Origin: Temnothorax longispinosus
Lineage: Eukaryota > Arthropoda > Insecta > Hymenoptera > Formicidae
NCBI RefSeq assembly: GCF_030848805.1
Contig: NC_092368.1
Span: 4,994,441 to 5,058,440 of the forward strand
DNA length: 64,000 bases
Direction of reading: 5' to 3'
Under the pieces are notes generated by a model. It was not told the DNA's origin. It worked only from the letters and a program-made list of their open reading frames with translations, and did not search any database. The translations under genes and the position numbers were made by a program. Positions 21,114 through 32,850 of the stretch are shown here, piece by piece. Positions within the stretch are counted from its first letter, which is position 1. Each line of letters opens with the position of its first letter.

Positions 21114-23070
21114 TTTTTACACAAATCTAATTTCTCACAGCTTTGAACTTTATTCTTAAAAAACGTCATTTTCCATATTATATATACAAATATGCTTTAT
21201 AATATCTTTTATAAAAATTGTGAGAAACGCTACAAACTACAAGCTTTTAATTTATTTCAAATATTATTTTTCTATAGAAGCTTTTATCATTTATTACTTT
21301 AGCATGCAAATTTCAAAACAAGCACCAATATTTAATTTCCTTTAAAATGACGTATTAATTCGAGAATTGTTAACATCTAGTAATGGAAGTTTGAGGGAAC
21401 AAAGAGAAAGGGAGAGTTTTGACCTTTCCGATAGCCAGGAGTGGCAATCATATGCATTAATTGATATAGCGGAAACGCGGTCGGATTACATGGAGGGCAC
21501 AGCATCGCGGTGCAATGTTAAAGGTCATCATTGTACAGGTTCTTCCATAAATCGCGCGTTATACTTTTTTCTCAGCAAATTTTTTGCTGAATTTTGAGTT
21601 AACGAAAAAATTTACACGGTTCCCATTACTTAATTTTTATTTGCACGTAATAATTATCTTAAATTATGCTTAAATTATGCTTAAATTTATGTTTAGATTT
21701 TTATTTTAAGATGTTAATTCAAAATGTTAGCCGAGAAATACGTACAATATAGGTGAAGTTTATCACTTGTGACATATGAAATATCTATTACGTTCCACGT
21801 ACAACCAGTACGTGCGACATATGCATACAAATATTATAATTAATATCGATTTCCGTGTTACTCGTCATATACAGATATATCAAATTCTCGTGGATTGTCA
21901 TGAATAATTCTTACATATGACATCCGTGCTTTGCAATGTCGAGTTACGCGCGAATCAGAAATGCGAATTAACATTATAAATTGTAGATTGAAAATGCAAA
22001 ACCCACATAAGCGCGCCATATGCCATTGAATAAATTAAAAATAAATTTTATTAAAGAATAATTTAATAATGAAAAATTATACATACGATATGTTTTGCGT
22101 TTCTCATAAAGTCATAAACGTCGCACGGTATGTACAACGGTATATTTGAGAGATTAATTAGAATCGCAAAATTCAAGGAAATAAATTTTGTTTCAAATAA
22201 ACATTGAATATATATTCGTGTATGCGATAATAGTTTATTCATCGTGATTATTTCAATGCGCGAGAAGTACAGAATATTCAGCGCCTCGTTAATTTTTACA
22301 ATATACGTTGCATATTTCGTAGCGGCGATAAATTCGTTGGTACGCAGCGTTTGTTTTTTTTTTGCGCGCGCGCAACCCTCGTGACGTTTAATATCAACAA
22401 TACCGGCGCGGCGGATTGTTGCGTGTACACGCAGACACTTTGTTATCATTCGCGCGGCGAGAGCCGAGCAGGTAGGCAGCGACTATGGTCGCGCTATTAT
22501 TCTTCAAAACGCGATTATTTACAATTATCAACCTACATGATTAATTGACTCCCACGATTCATAAACGTGCTGGAGTAACGACTACTTATTAAAGCCGATA
22601 TACCGCACTTGATCTTGAAGTCGCGATACCGAGGCACGATAATAGGGGATGAGAAACATTAAATTAAGATCCTCCGCCTTTCAAGATGCATTCAAGATGC
22701 GCTGATTTGCGAGATATCATGGGTGTCGAGCGAAGCGTATCTTTCTCGCTTTATCGTAACGTTAATAAAATGCGAAGAACTGTCACGCAAACTGTCGCGA
22801 GATTATCGTGTTCTGTTAGTTAGTATAATACATGTATGTAGCTAACTGTGTGTTTTCGCGAATGAATTATTCGTGATTGTCATCAAGAAGTAGTAAATAA
22901 GGACCAGCGGTCAAAACCAGCGGTTAACCAACGGACAACCAACAGAGAATCAAGAGAAGAAAAGGAAGCCCTGAGAGACCGTCGGACGTGACGACGAAAC
23001 ACAACCTGGAGTAGGTATATGTATAAATAATATATCTTATTTTATTCATTACTTTTTCCCGTGATATTAA

Positions 23071-23363
23071 CCCTAGAGAACACAAGAGGGGTAATACGTT
23101 ACCCCAACGCGACATTAAAATTACGTCCCTGACTTAGGGGCCCGAGAGGCGACCAATTTGTTTTTCGAAACTTTTTACTGTTTTTTTTTACTACCAGAAA
23201 CTGATGATACTATCATCTTCCCTATTAAAGAGCAAACAAAATTATCTATTACGAAGTTTTCTAACAACAAATAGAAACATTATACACGCGGTACAAGTTT
23301 GGGGTAATTTATTACCCCGCTTGGGCTTTCACGTATGAGAAAATTCACATGTGTTCTTTAGGG
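23071..23363. mobile_element. piggyBac-type MITE, 293 bp
   Basis: Flanked by TTAA on both sides (23067-23070, 23364-23367). The left end is CCCTAGAGAACACA and the right end reads CCCTAAAGAACACA on the opposite strand, one mismatch in 14. Inner palindromic blocks, GGGGTAATACGTTACCCC and GGGGTAATTTATTACCCC, lie near each end. TTAA plus a CCC start is the piggyBac signature. There is no transposase ORF, so it is non-autonomous. Confidence 0.88.
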
Positions 23364-26300
23364 TTAATTATATATCTCTACGACTTTTATATATATATAT
23401 ATTTTAAATTAGCGATAATTATGTAAATATTACAATAAGTATGATATCTTATAGAGCTCATAAAGATCTCTATATCTCAGAGTTCCGCTTCGTTGGGATG
23501 GTAATTCGTCATTTCAAGAGCACTTATAATTAAAATAGAATTGTAATAAAATAGAATGCATGATCGTGTGTGCGTCAAGCCAGGCTCCGGATATGTTAGT
23601 TTATCTAGTATATCTTTAATTAGGCGTATCTGACTCAATCTCGAAACCTTGACATCGCAGGCCATCACTTATACGTTGCTTCATTAATGCAATGCTTAAT
23701 TAAAACGTCACGTGCGACGATCTTTCGTTGCAACATCTCAATAAGCGGAAACTCCCCGTCGAATGTAAATATGACAAATTTATCTGTCTCAAAATTTCTC
23801 TCCCTCGATTTTTATTATTATTTCTAGGTGTAAAATGCATGTTATTTACACAAAGCATACAAATATGCAGTAAACTCTACAATATTTAATTTCATATTTA
23901 AACTACTTTAAACTACGCAAATTTTTGGCGTTATTCTGGCATAATATTTTTGTGCACCAAATACAGATAAAAGATTGTAAAAAATATCGATAAAAACATT
24001 TTAAAAGCATACAGCGCAAATTTTTTAAAAAATATATTTTAATATTTATATAAAAACATTTTAAGATATATGAAAACATTCTTACATTCCATAAAAGTAT
24101 GAAATGTAATATCAAAAATTAATAATTTTTAAGCCAATTATCTTTAAACATGAGATATTAATATTATTTACACAAATCTCTTTCAGCAAAATATTTTGTC
24201 GTAAAATGTATGACTTCTGTTATTATATTGCTATGAGAAGGTAAAAAAAATTATAATTGGTTAGAAAATATTAAACAAATTTTATTACCGATAAATTATT
24301 TCTGTTTTTGACATTGCATACGACATTTCAAAGAGACAGTAAGCAAATACTTTAACAGTAATAATGTGATCATGAGAAATTTTGGTAGGAGTCGTTCGGT
24401 CACGATTTCTTCTGATGGCTCAACTGAAATGAATAACGTTCCGCTATTGTTTTAACCGCGATTGCCAATATGCACTGAGAGCCTTGCACAACGAATTCAC
24501 ATTGCCACATAGCGACAGAATTGGCACACGTCGAGAGTACGAGAAAAAAATCTACATCCTTCAATCGCGAAAAATATGCCAATCCAATTATATTTTATTA
24601 CTGAATATGTGGTCAGATATATCACGTTCTAAAATATATATTGGTAAATTTAATCTGTAAAAAATATTACTTTATTTGAGATCACCAATAATCTCTTAAT
24701 GCGATGAATAGTCAAATAATTGTCAAGTCATATATTTGATTTATATCATTTAATCGAATTTGTCTTTTAATGTGTCGATTGCAATTAATCGACAGCGATG
24801 CACATGTTTTTGAACATATATAAAAAAAATAAAAGCGAAGCGTAATGAATGGCGACAAATGTGCTCTCTAAATATATCGGAAAAATCGATTGACTGAAAT
24901 GGCAAAAGACTATTTTTCAAACTTAACTATATGAGTTTTAAAGATCAGAGTTTGATAGAGTCAAATGGAAAGATGAAAATTATCGATAAAACAATCACGA
25001 CGCGAGATCTTTTTAGATATGTTAATCGATCATTTCGATCTTCTCATAGCTACTTAATAACAGAAATTACACATTATAATGAAATAACATAATTTCTTCC
25101 AGAAAAATTTATTGCACGTAATAAATTAATAAAATTTAAAGTTTATTTTTTTAATTCATTAGATGAGAGATATGTTGCCGCTATTAATCTCTGATACTAG
25201 GTACTTTTTACTTTTATTTGTAATGCATATGTACCCCAATTGCAAATGAGACGGGCAATAAAGGAAAGCAGAAACAAAACGACGAACGAAATTGCAGTCA
25301 ATTACATTACAGCGCGATTGTCGGGGGACCTCTTAGGTCCAGTTGCAACGTATCTGTCCGAAATTGTTTAATGGGGTTTAAATATACGATGCGTTATGCG
25401 GCTGCATGGCGAACGCGGATTCAATTCGGCGCGGTGAGCGGTCGTATCAGTCGAAATTCGAGCGAAACTTAAATTTAAGCACCTTAGGTCCTGGTGCAAC
25501 GCGACAGCCGGCTGATTTCTCGGCCTCGCGACGCCAATGTAAATTTAACGTCGTTCACGCCGGATCTCGCGGGAAGATCGACAGGCTCATTTCGCCACTG
25601 ACACTCTCGTCCGGCACGCGGAAAGCGTAATTTGCGTTTATGGGTGAACAGGTGTTGTATCTAGGAAGAGAATAGGGTAGAAGGAAAAGTAGAATGAGAG
25701 AGCGAGAGGGAGGTGGGGAAAGATCAATTTATTATTATCCTGAGACAAACCCCAAGATAATCCTAAACCTACTTAGAGGAAAAGGGAGACAGGACTTTGG
25801 TGTCAAGGAGAGAAAATAATTTATCGGGGGGGAGTTAATTGACAAAGCAAAGAAAGAATAATAGATATGCTTAAACCAACAGAACTCAATCTTCCTTTAG
25901 ATACTTATATAATAAGAAAATATATTTATCGCCAGGTATATTTATCATGGTATCTATATTACGCTGACGTATAATATAACAAGTGGAAGGAGAGAGAACG
26001 GACATGGATATGTAATTCAAGTAGAGACAGACCGGTTGCGGTCAGACATTTTTTCGTGCCGGACGCGTCGTTACCGTTTCTACTGCGATTCTATTACGTT
26101 GTCTTGGTGCATAATCATATACGCGATTTGTATCCATTCCATTTTAAATTAATCAACAAAATTATCCATGCATGATGAATGAAAATATAAAAAGAATTAA
26201 AAATATAAAAAGAAATAGAAAATAAGAAATAGATGACATATGAATCATAAGAGAATTCCAAAAAACCTGAGTGAATAGAGAATTACATATTAAATGACGT

Positions 26301-27675
26301 GCGACACGTGCATTATATTGCCGTTCGTTTGTAAATATTTCACGAACTTATAAAAATATATTTTCCAGAAAAATCGTGGTTTAAACGAAGGTGGCATTTA
26401 TTATTCGACATAATCGAGTAAGCGCGCGGCGGTTTTTCCTATAATAGAATATTTTTATCTCGCCTGTCGCATTTCGACCGGTCGGATATTCCAGGAAACA
26501 GCGAATGCGAATACCCGGAGTCGCGAAGGAAAATTTCCGATTCATCCGAACTCCCGACTTAAGCTCTCGAAATCAATTATTCATTACGCTCAATGGAGCA
26601 GTCGAAGCAAATTTTGCTCCAGCTCCACGGCCGCCTTACGTCAAACGAAACTAATAAGCCAGTCTGCGAGTGATCAAATTTAAGGTAAAACTTAAATTTG
26701 AACAAGATCGATCGCCGGGATCGTAGCTGTGGGCTTCGAATTTCATTTGAGATACGACCGAAATACACTCTTGGGAGTATCATTTCTCATCGTTAATGGG
26801 ATAGCGACGATTAGGTTCTTCTCGCTTCGTTACGGAACATTTCAATCCCTCTCGACCGCAATGTTAAACGACAAAAAATTGCAGTATGTATGCATGTATA
26901 TAAAGATAAGCTTCTTTTATAGCAACAATTCTTTGGGGCATTCTTGTTTTATCATTTTTATTATTCAGTTTCTATGTATAATATTATTTATACATATATT
27001 ATTCAAGATTCATTTTTAATTGATTTAGCTAATTATGCTCACAGTTAATGAAGATAATAAATTAATCTCAGTTTCATTATACGAAATCTTGTTTTATTAT
27101 ACGAAAACGGAAACAGTGAATATGTAAAAAAAGGCAATGTGTAATAATTTATTTCTCCCGAAATTGACTTATAAAATATATTAATGCCATATATAATTTA
27201 TTTCGTTACGAAAATTATTATTGTGTTGATCTAATTTCCTCGAGCGATGATCCCCAACTCGCACGAAATTAAATCCGATTCATCGAATTATCTAGGTATT
27301 CTAGGTAAAAGATTTAACAGATGTTAATTTCGACCGTCGCTCGAAATTACAAAATTATCCGGACATCATGTCGCATCTTTTCGATTACATTTCCCCACAT
27401 TCGACCAGACGACTAAGCAGCTAATTTCGCTCGAATTCGATTAACGTGACGGATTAAGTCCCGATTCCAGGATTAACGGACGTTAACCCGCGCATCGTCC
27501 CGTACATAAGAGAAACGATCTCTCTCGCGACCGACCCGGCCATCGTCATCGTCACGTCGGGCTGGCTCTATTAAGGGTGGGTAAGGGGTAACTAAGGGAG
27601 TTCCTCCGGAGGCCGATCGATTGCACGTAAAAGTGCCCTCGTATTTCGAAGGGACATAAATACATTACATATATT

Positions 27676-27676
27676 G

Positions 27677-27733
<57 letters not shown>

Positions 27734-27768
27734 TCTCACTCTTTCTCTCTCTCTTTCTCTTTCTCTCT
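27676..27768. repeat. Compound (TA)n(CA)n(CT)n microsatellite
   Basis: TA units to about 27699, CA units to 27730, then a CT/TTTCT pyrimidine tract. Confidence 0.95.
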
Positions 27769-27950
27769 TGCTTCTCTTACCTCTCACCATCTGTACTCCA
27801 ATACTCCCGGAGTCGTCTCGCGAGAAATGCTTTTCTATGATCGCCGCCGTTTTTTCTCTCCTCTTCTACGGCGACGTCGGCCCAGCGGAATTGCGTGCGG
27901 AAACTATAGCTCTCTTCCTCTCTCTCCCACGCCGTTAACCACCGACGCAC

Positions 27951-28150
27951 CTGAGAGACTTCGAGAGCAAGGCAAGCCGAGAACACGATCCTCGCTCGTC
28001 GAGCGTCCCGCGCGAACTGATCGGCGCGGGCATCGACGCTCGCGCGCCTCCGCTTCGACGTCGACTGCAGGCAGCCTCGCGGGGCGGCCGCCGCGGATGG
28101 AAGGGGTTGCAGCCGCCGTATTTTATCGGGTTCGTTTCCTCGCCTGATGC
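27951..28150 (-). promoter_or_regulatory. CpG-rich block, possible 5' exon of the coiled-coil gene
   Basis: This is the most CpG-rich stretch in the central region and, on minus, ends at a good donor CTCTCAG|GTGCGT (27951/27950). It may be a noncoding first exon and promoter feeding the exon at 19041. Link to that exon is inference; no transcript data are available. Confidence 0.35.
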
Positions 28151-30136
28151 ACGCAAAACGAACGTCGGCGATCTTGTGCTAATTAATTAATTTTCATCAA
28201 CGCATTGAATTTACTTAGAACTCCAGACGAACGCGACTTCTGGCAACAGGCAACATAAATCTCGATGTTTCACCGGGATGATGACGATAATCGATGTTTG
28301 CCGAAGCAGCTATTATCTCGCGCATCGTCAATCATCGATGAAACCGTTGCTTATCGTGATAACGATTTGTCGATCGAAGATAGATAATGCAGAAGAGCGA
28401 AGTGCATCATTGCAACAAACGCGGGATGCGTGGCGCGATTCCTCGGCAACTCGTTACCATCCTCAACATATCCTTAAGTCTCTCCTTCGTTGGCGGATGC
28501 CGCATTGTATTCCACATGCGGGCCACATGTTTCTCGCGTGCTGGCCCACACGTCGGGCCAAAATATATCGTGCGAGGCGCGTGCCGGCGAGAGTTCTTTT
28601 TCCGATTAAGATCGTTCACATCGCTCGTAAAGTTTCGAATCACATCACGAATAACAAGCGCTTCTTCTAAAAATATTTAACCTGCTCAAATTATGTGTTT
28701 CTACTTTGTTTCTACTTACTGTGTCTTTTGATATGTAATAATATACTTGGAAATCACACTGAATTGTTGCTTTAGAAAATTTCGATATCAATTTGATTAC
28801 AAAAGACTGCCTCATATATCACAGTGAGTTGCCGCTGGTTTGCCATTCAGCTTTATTGAATTAATGTAAAGTGCGGCTTTATAGAATTAATGTAAAATGC
28901 TAAATTTAACATAGGCTCGGCATGAAACAGGTTGAATTTACCCGTTTCCTATGTGCTCAATAAATTATAATCGAACGAAACATCGAAGGTGACATGGTCG
29001 TGCTGCATGACGGCCTCGCACGTAATAAACCCTGACATACTTCGTTTGAATATCGGGCTCCAATTTCCGATATATAATTCCGCATGTCCGTCGACGTAGA
29101 CGTAGATAATTGTACGCGCCGTCATCTGTCGACGTCTTACGTCCCCTTAACTCTTTCAAGGCCCTAAAGATAGTGCGTTGCCCGAAGAACGTTTGATATC
29201 GAGGATCCGTATATTCGGAATTAGAATGATAATAATATATACGGATCAATGCCCCGCGAACGTCAAATGCCGCCAGATATCACGACAAAGTGCTCGTAAT
29301 AAGATACTTTCGTATCATAATACGACACGTTGATCGACATGTCAGTCGCGCAAATCTAACATGTGCGAGACCAGATACATTAGTTGTATCATGGGCAATC
29401 AATGATCGCTGGCAAACTAACGGTTCCAGTATATTTGTCTTTTCCTCGGCCAAATACACCGGTCGCCAAAGTCACCCGTCACTTATACTTTTATTATTCT
29501 CTTCGAAAAAAAGAGAGAGCGAGGGAGATCGTGAAGGGAAATTGAATTTCCTCGAGGACAAGGGACTGTTTCTCACGTAGGGTGCAGGGAAGAAAGGGGC
29601 AAGAAAAGTTTTTCGTCGAGAACGCGAGGAATGAGGGTTTGACGGCTGATGCAGAGCGGCTATTACTTGTCGAATCTCGCGGGAGAACGTTTGCAACGCA
29701 TTTGTACGAATAACAAATGATACTGACTAACGTTCGTGCTGTCGTCTCAGAACGCGTCATTAACGTGAAAAAAGAAAAATCGCTGGAACCGTCGAGCTCT
29801 TAATGAATAAAGATGTAACGTAACGAGCATCATTTCCACCTAAGTTTAAGCGAGGATAATTGCTCAATATATCGCTTTCTATATAGCCTTCTCATTATTT
29901 TACAGATTTAGAAGAAATGAAAATACCAATTAAACGCGATTTTCGTAACAGGATTTTTACGTGAAAGATTACGTAGGAAACTGTAAAGGAAATTGTACGC
30001 TGCGACCTCTCATTAATTTATTTGCAAAAATATTACAAACACAAGAAATTAATTAATTGTCATAGTTGTAAAATTTACAAATATTCTGAAGTTTTTATTG
30101 CCGTGTAATATGCGTATTGTGTATCATCGTATTTTA

Positions 30137-30168
30137 TTATTTTAAAATATTTTAAAATATTTTAAAAT
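30137..30168. repeat. TATTTTAAAA decamer tandem repeat
   Basis: Three successive, self-complementary TATTTTAAAA-like units. Confidence 0.85.
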
Positions 30169-31508
30169 CATTGTTCCTCTGCACGGTGAATTCCGCTCGC
30201 GCTCGTGAAGTTTCTTCGTCGAATTTATAATCCTTCGTCTGAGATCCGCATCTTGACGTGCCTGGCGTGATAAATTTCGATCAGGACTTATGACACGAGC
30301 TTCCTCGCTGACGAAGTTTGCGACCCTTTCACGACGCGAGGAGAATGCGATTTATCGTTGAAAAAGAAAATAGCACGAAAGTCACGGGAGGAGGTGAATA
30401 ATTAAAACAAACTGCGCCCCGCTCTTTTTTCGCTTTGAAATTTACAGTACACACGGTTATTTATTTCAGAATACACGACGCTTCTGTAAATGCGCGCGGA
30501 TTTATAGGCACGCGCCGGAATAAGTCTGGAAGAATTTGAGATTAAACGGATTACCTTCGTTAGGGATCGTTGTTCTATTTGTAGGATATTGAGAAAAAAA
30601 TGTTGAGGTTTATCTGAGAAGGAAGTTTATAAAAAGACAATAGATAAAGACCGCATGATTTATTGTTCCCTAGTCGGAAATACGTGAGAAAATAAGCAAG
30701 ATACATAATTTTCCCCGTTTAATTCTCTACGTTTAACGTTAAATCTTCTTTCTCCATCTATGTCATATTGGTATTACCATCTAGACAGAGAGAAAGAGGA
30801 TCAATTAAACTGTAGTTAAAGTTAATCTATGTTAGTGGCATCGACCCTTAAATAAATAAGGCTCGCAACATCGGCCACATTTAGTACTAAATAATGGGTA
30901 CATAAATCAGAAACGTTTGTGACGGGCAAATCCATTTTGATCCTTGAGCAATTGCTTCAATGACGTCAATGTGCTTGACGTCTATGTATTTCGCAGTAAG
31001 TGTAACAAAGTAAGTATATTAACGTGATATACGTACAAAACAATCTGTCAGGGTAGAATCTTGGGAACGAAGAATATTTAACATGAGAAACAAGTATATA
31101 AGATTTCCGAATGTCGTAAGATTAACGTATTTATTTTCAAGGAACGTCATTACGTCTATATAGAAAGAATCTTTGAAAGAATTTTGGGGTAATAGTTTTT
31201 TACTCATTGTTCAAAATTTTGATAGTACGTTAAGACATTGTAGAAAATATTCGATAGAACAAATTTTTTGACAAATTAAGAATTATCGCCATACGCCTCT
31301 AAATTAACACGTGCGCATATATATATATATGCATTACATATGTACATTTAACCTGACGTATATTCGTGCGTATATATTCATTTTTAACGTTCTCTGATTA
31401 ATATATGGCCTGATACTACGGTAATTCGTGCGTCATGTGAGAATACCACTGCGGGATGGCGTAATGAATGAACTATAGTGGGTTTCAGGGTCAGTACGGG
31501 ACGAGAAC

Positions 31509-31550
31509 GAGAAAGAGAGAAAGAGAGAGAGAGATAGATAGATAGATAGA
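31509..31550. repeat. GA/GATA microsatellite
   Basis: GAAAGA units, then GA, then four GATA units. Confidence 0.92.
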
Positions 31551-32736
31551 CGGTGAGGGAAGACGATGGAAAGCGCGGCGCATGAAGTCCGCGGCTATAA
31601 ATTATTTCGGTTGCCCGCTAATTCCGTCACGATACAGGATGGTGAATCGCACTGGTGGTCGTCACTCACCACGTGCGATGTTAGCGGGCGAATTGCCCGC
31701 TGTACTTATGGGGGCCCTCACACGGACGGATGTTATATACCGTAAACACATCGGTATGCTCGCGAGCCGTCAGCATGAATACATCACGTTATCAATCAGT
31801 CGATTACGATGTTCGCACGATCATGAATATTAACAGTGCTCGATGGCGATCGTGTGAGAGCACCTTAAACTGGCCTAATTCTTGGAGGGGTTTATCTTTA
31901 GGGGCCGCTCGCGCAAGGATCAAAGCGATATTTTCATCTGCAGAAAAAGAAACGTTTAGAGTGCCTCTGGTGAAGCGATCGAAAAGAATTCTCGCCGCTT
32001 AATAATGAATATCGATTCAAACGAATCAAAATTTTTGCATATCAATAAAATATACGTACATTACATGTATGTGTAAACTGTGTTACATAATGTTTTATTT
32101 GAAATCTGGAAACTAGCAACTCTTGTAATCTGGAACCTATTGCAATGCTCTATGTCTTGCTAGTAACATACATTTTTTTTCTTTGCCTCTTTCTCTTTTT
32201 TTTTCTTACGCGAATAACATAGCGAGAGACTGATCGTGGGAATACCCCATAAATATTGGACCCACGATTTTCCGGGTAATCCGACTATTTAGGGAAGTCA
32301 ATCAGAAAACGTATTTCCCGGACGTGACGGTTACACGGGGCCGATTTCGCAACCAATTCCTGTAACATCGGATTATACGCGGGGCGAATGCGCGAACTCG
32401 ATTACGAAATCGATTACCTATTTGCACGGCTTGATTAACTACCGCCATGTGTAAAGCAACGAACTCGATTATGCGCGCGCCAAATCGGATTTGCACCGCC
32501 ACGTGCACGCGAATCGCACGATCGCGCGATAACTCCCAGGACAAGATCCTAGGAAGCATGAAATCGCCGATATTACTTGGAAATAAGAGGTTTAACCCAC
32601 ATCGCTATACGCACGCGACTGCATTAACATAATTACGCGCGTGGAAAACCGCGAGGATCTTATAGTATTATCGTAAACCAATTGAGAAAGGTACTGTAAT
32701 CGTTAAATGTAAAAATCATTGAACTAATGACTCTAT

Positions 32737-32850
32737 GGCTGCATTCCTATATTTACCCGTCAGCAACTGTCAGTACCGAAAATCTATAGTATACGTGACG
32801 TACAAAATATGGAAAAATTTAGATTTTCAGTACTGACAGTGAATGCAGCC
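32737..32850. mobile_element. Short foldback MITE
   Basis: Ends are exact inverted repeats GGCTGCATTC and GAATGCAGCC. Inside, ACTGTCAGTACCGAAAATCTA pairs with TAGATTTTCAGTACTGACAGT with one mismatch. No target duplication is clear. Total length 114 bp. Confidence 0.75.

Larger units (their letters stand above)
19042..27950. other. Gene-poor stretch upstream of the coiled-coil exon
   Basis: No supported coding exon. Contents are a CpG-rich patch (19.1-20.1 kb), a (TC)n repeat (20734-20759), a tandem duplication (20991-21113), a piggyBac-type MITE (23071-23363), a repeated 21-bp motif (25330 and 25482) and composite microsatellites (27676-27768). Confidence 0.5.

Noticed and set aside
27674..28147. 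157-codon plus-strand ORF
   Set aside because: Starts inside the compound microsatellite and runs through a CpG-rich block; Arg/Ser-rich noise.
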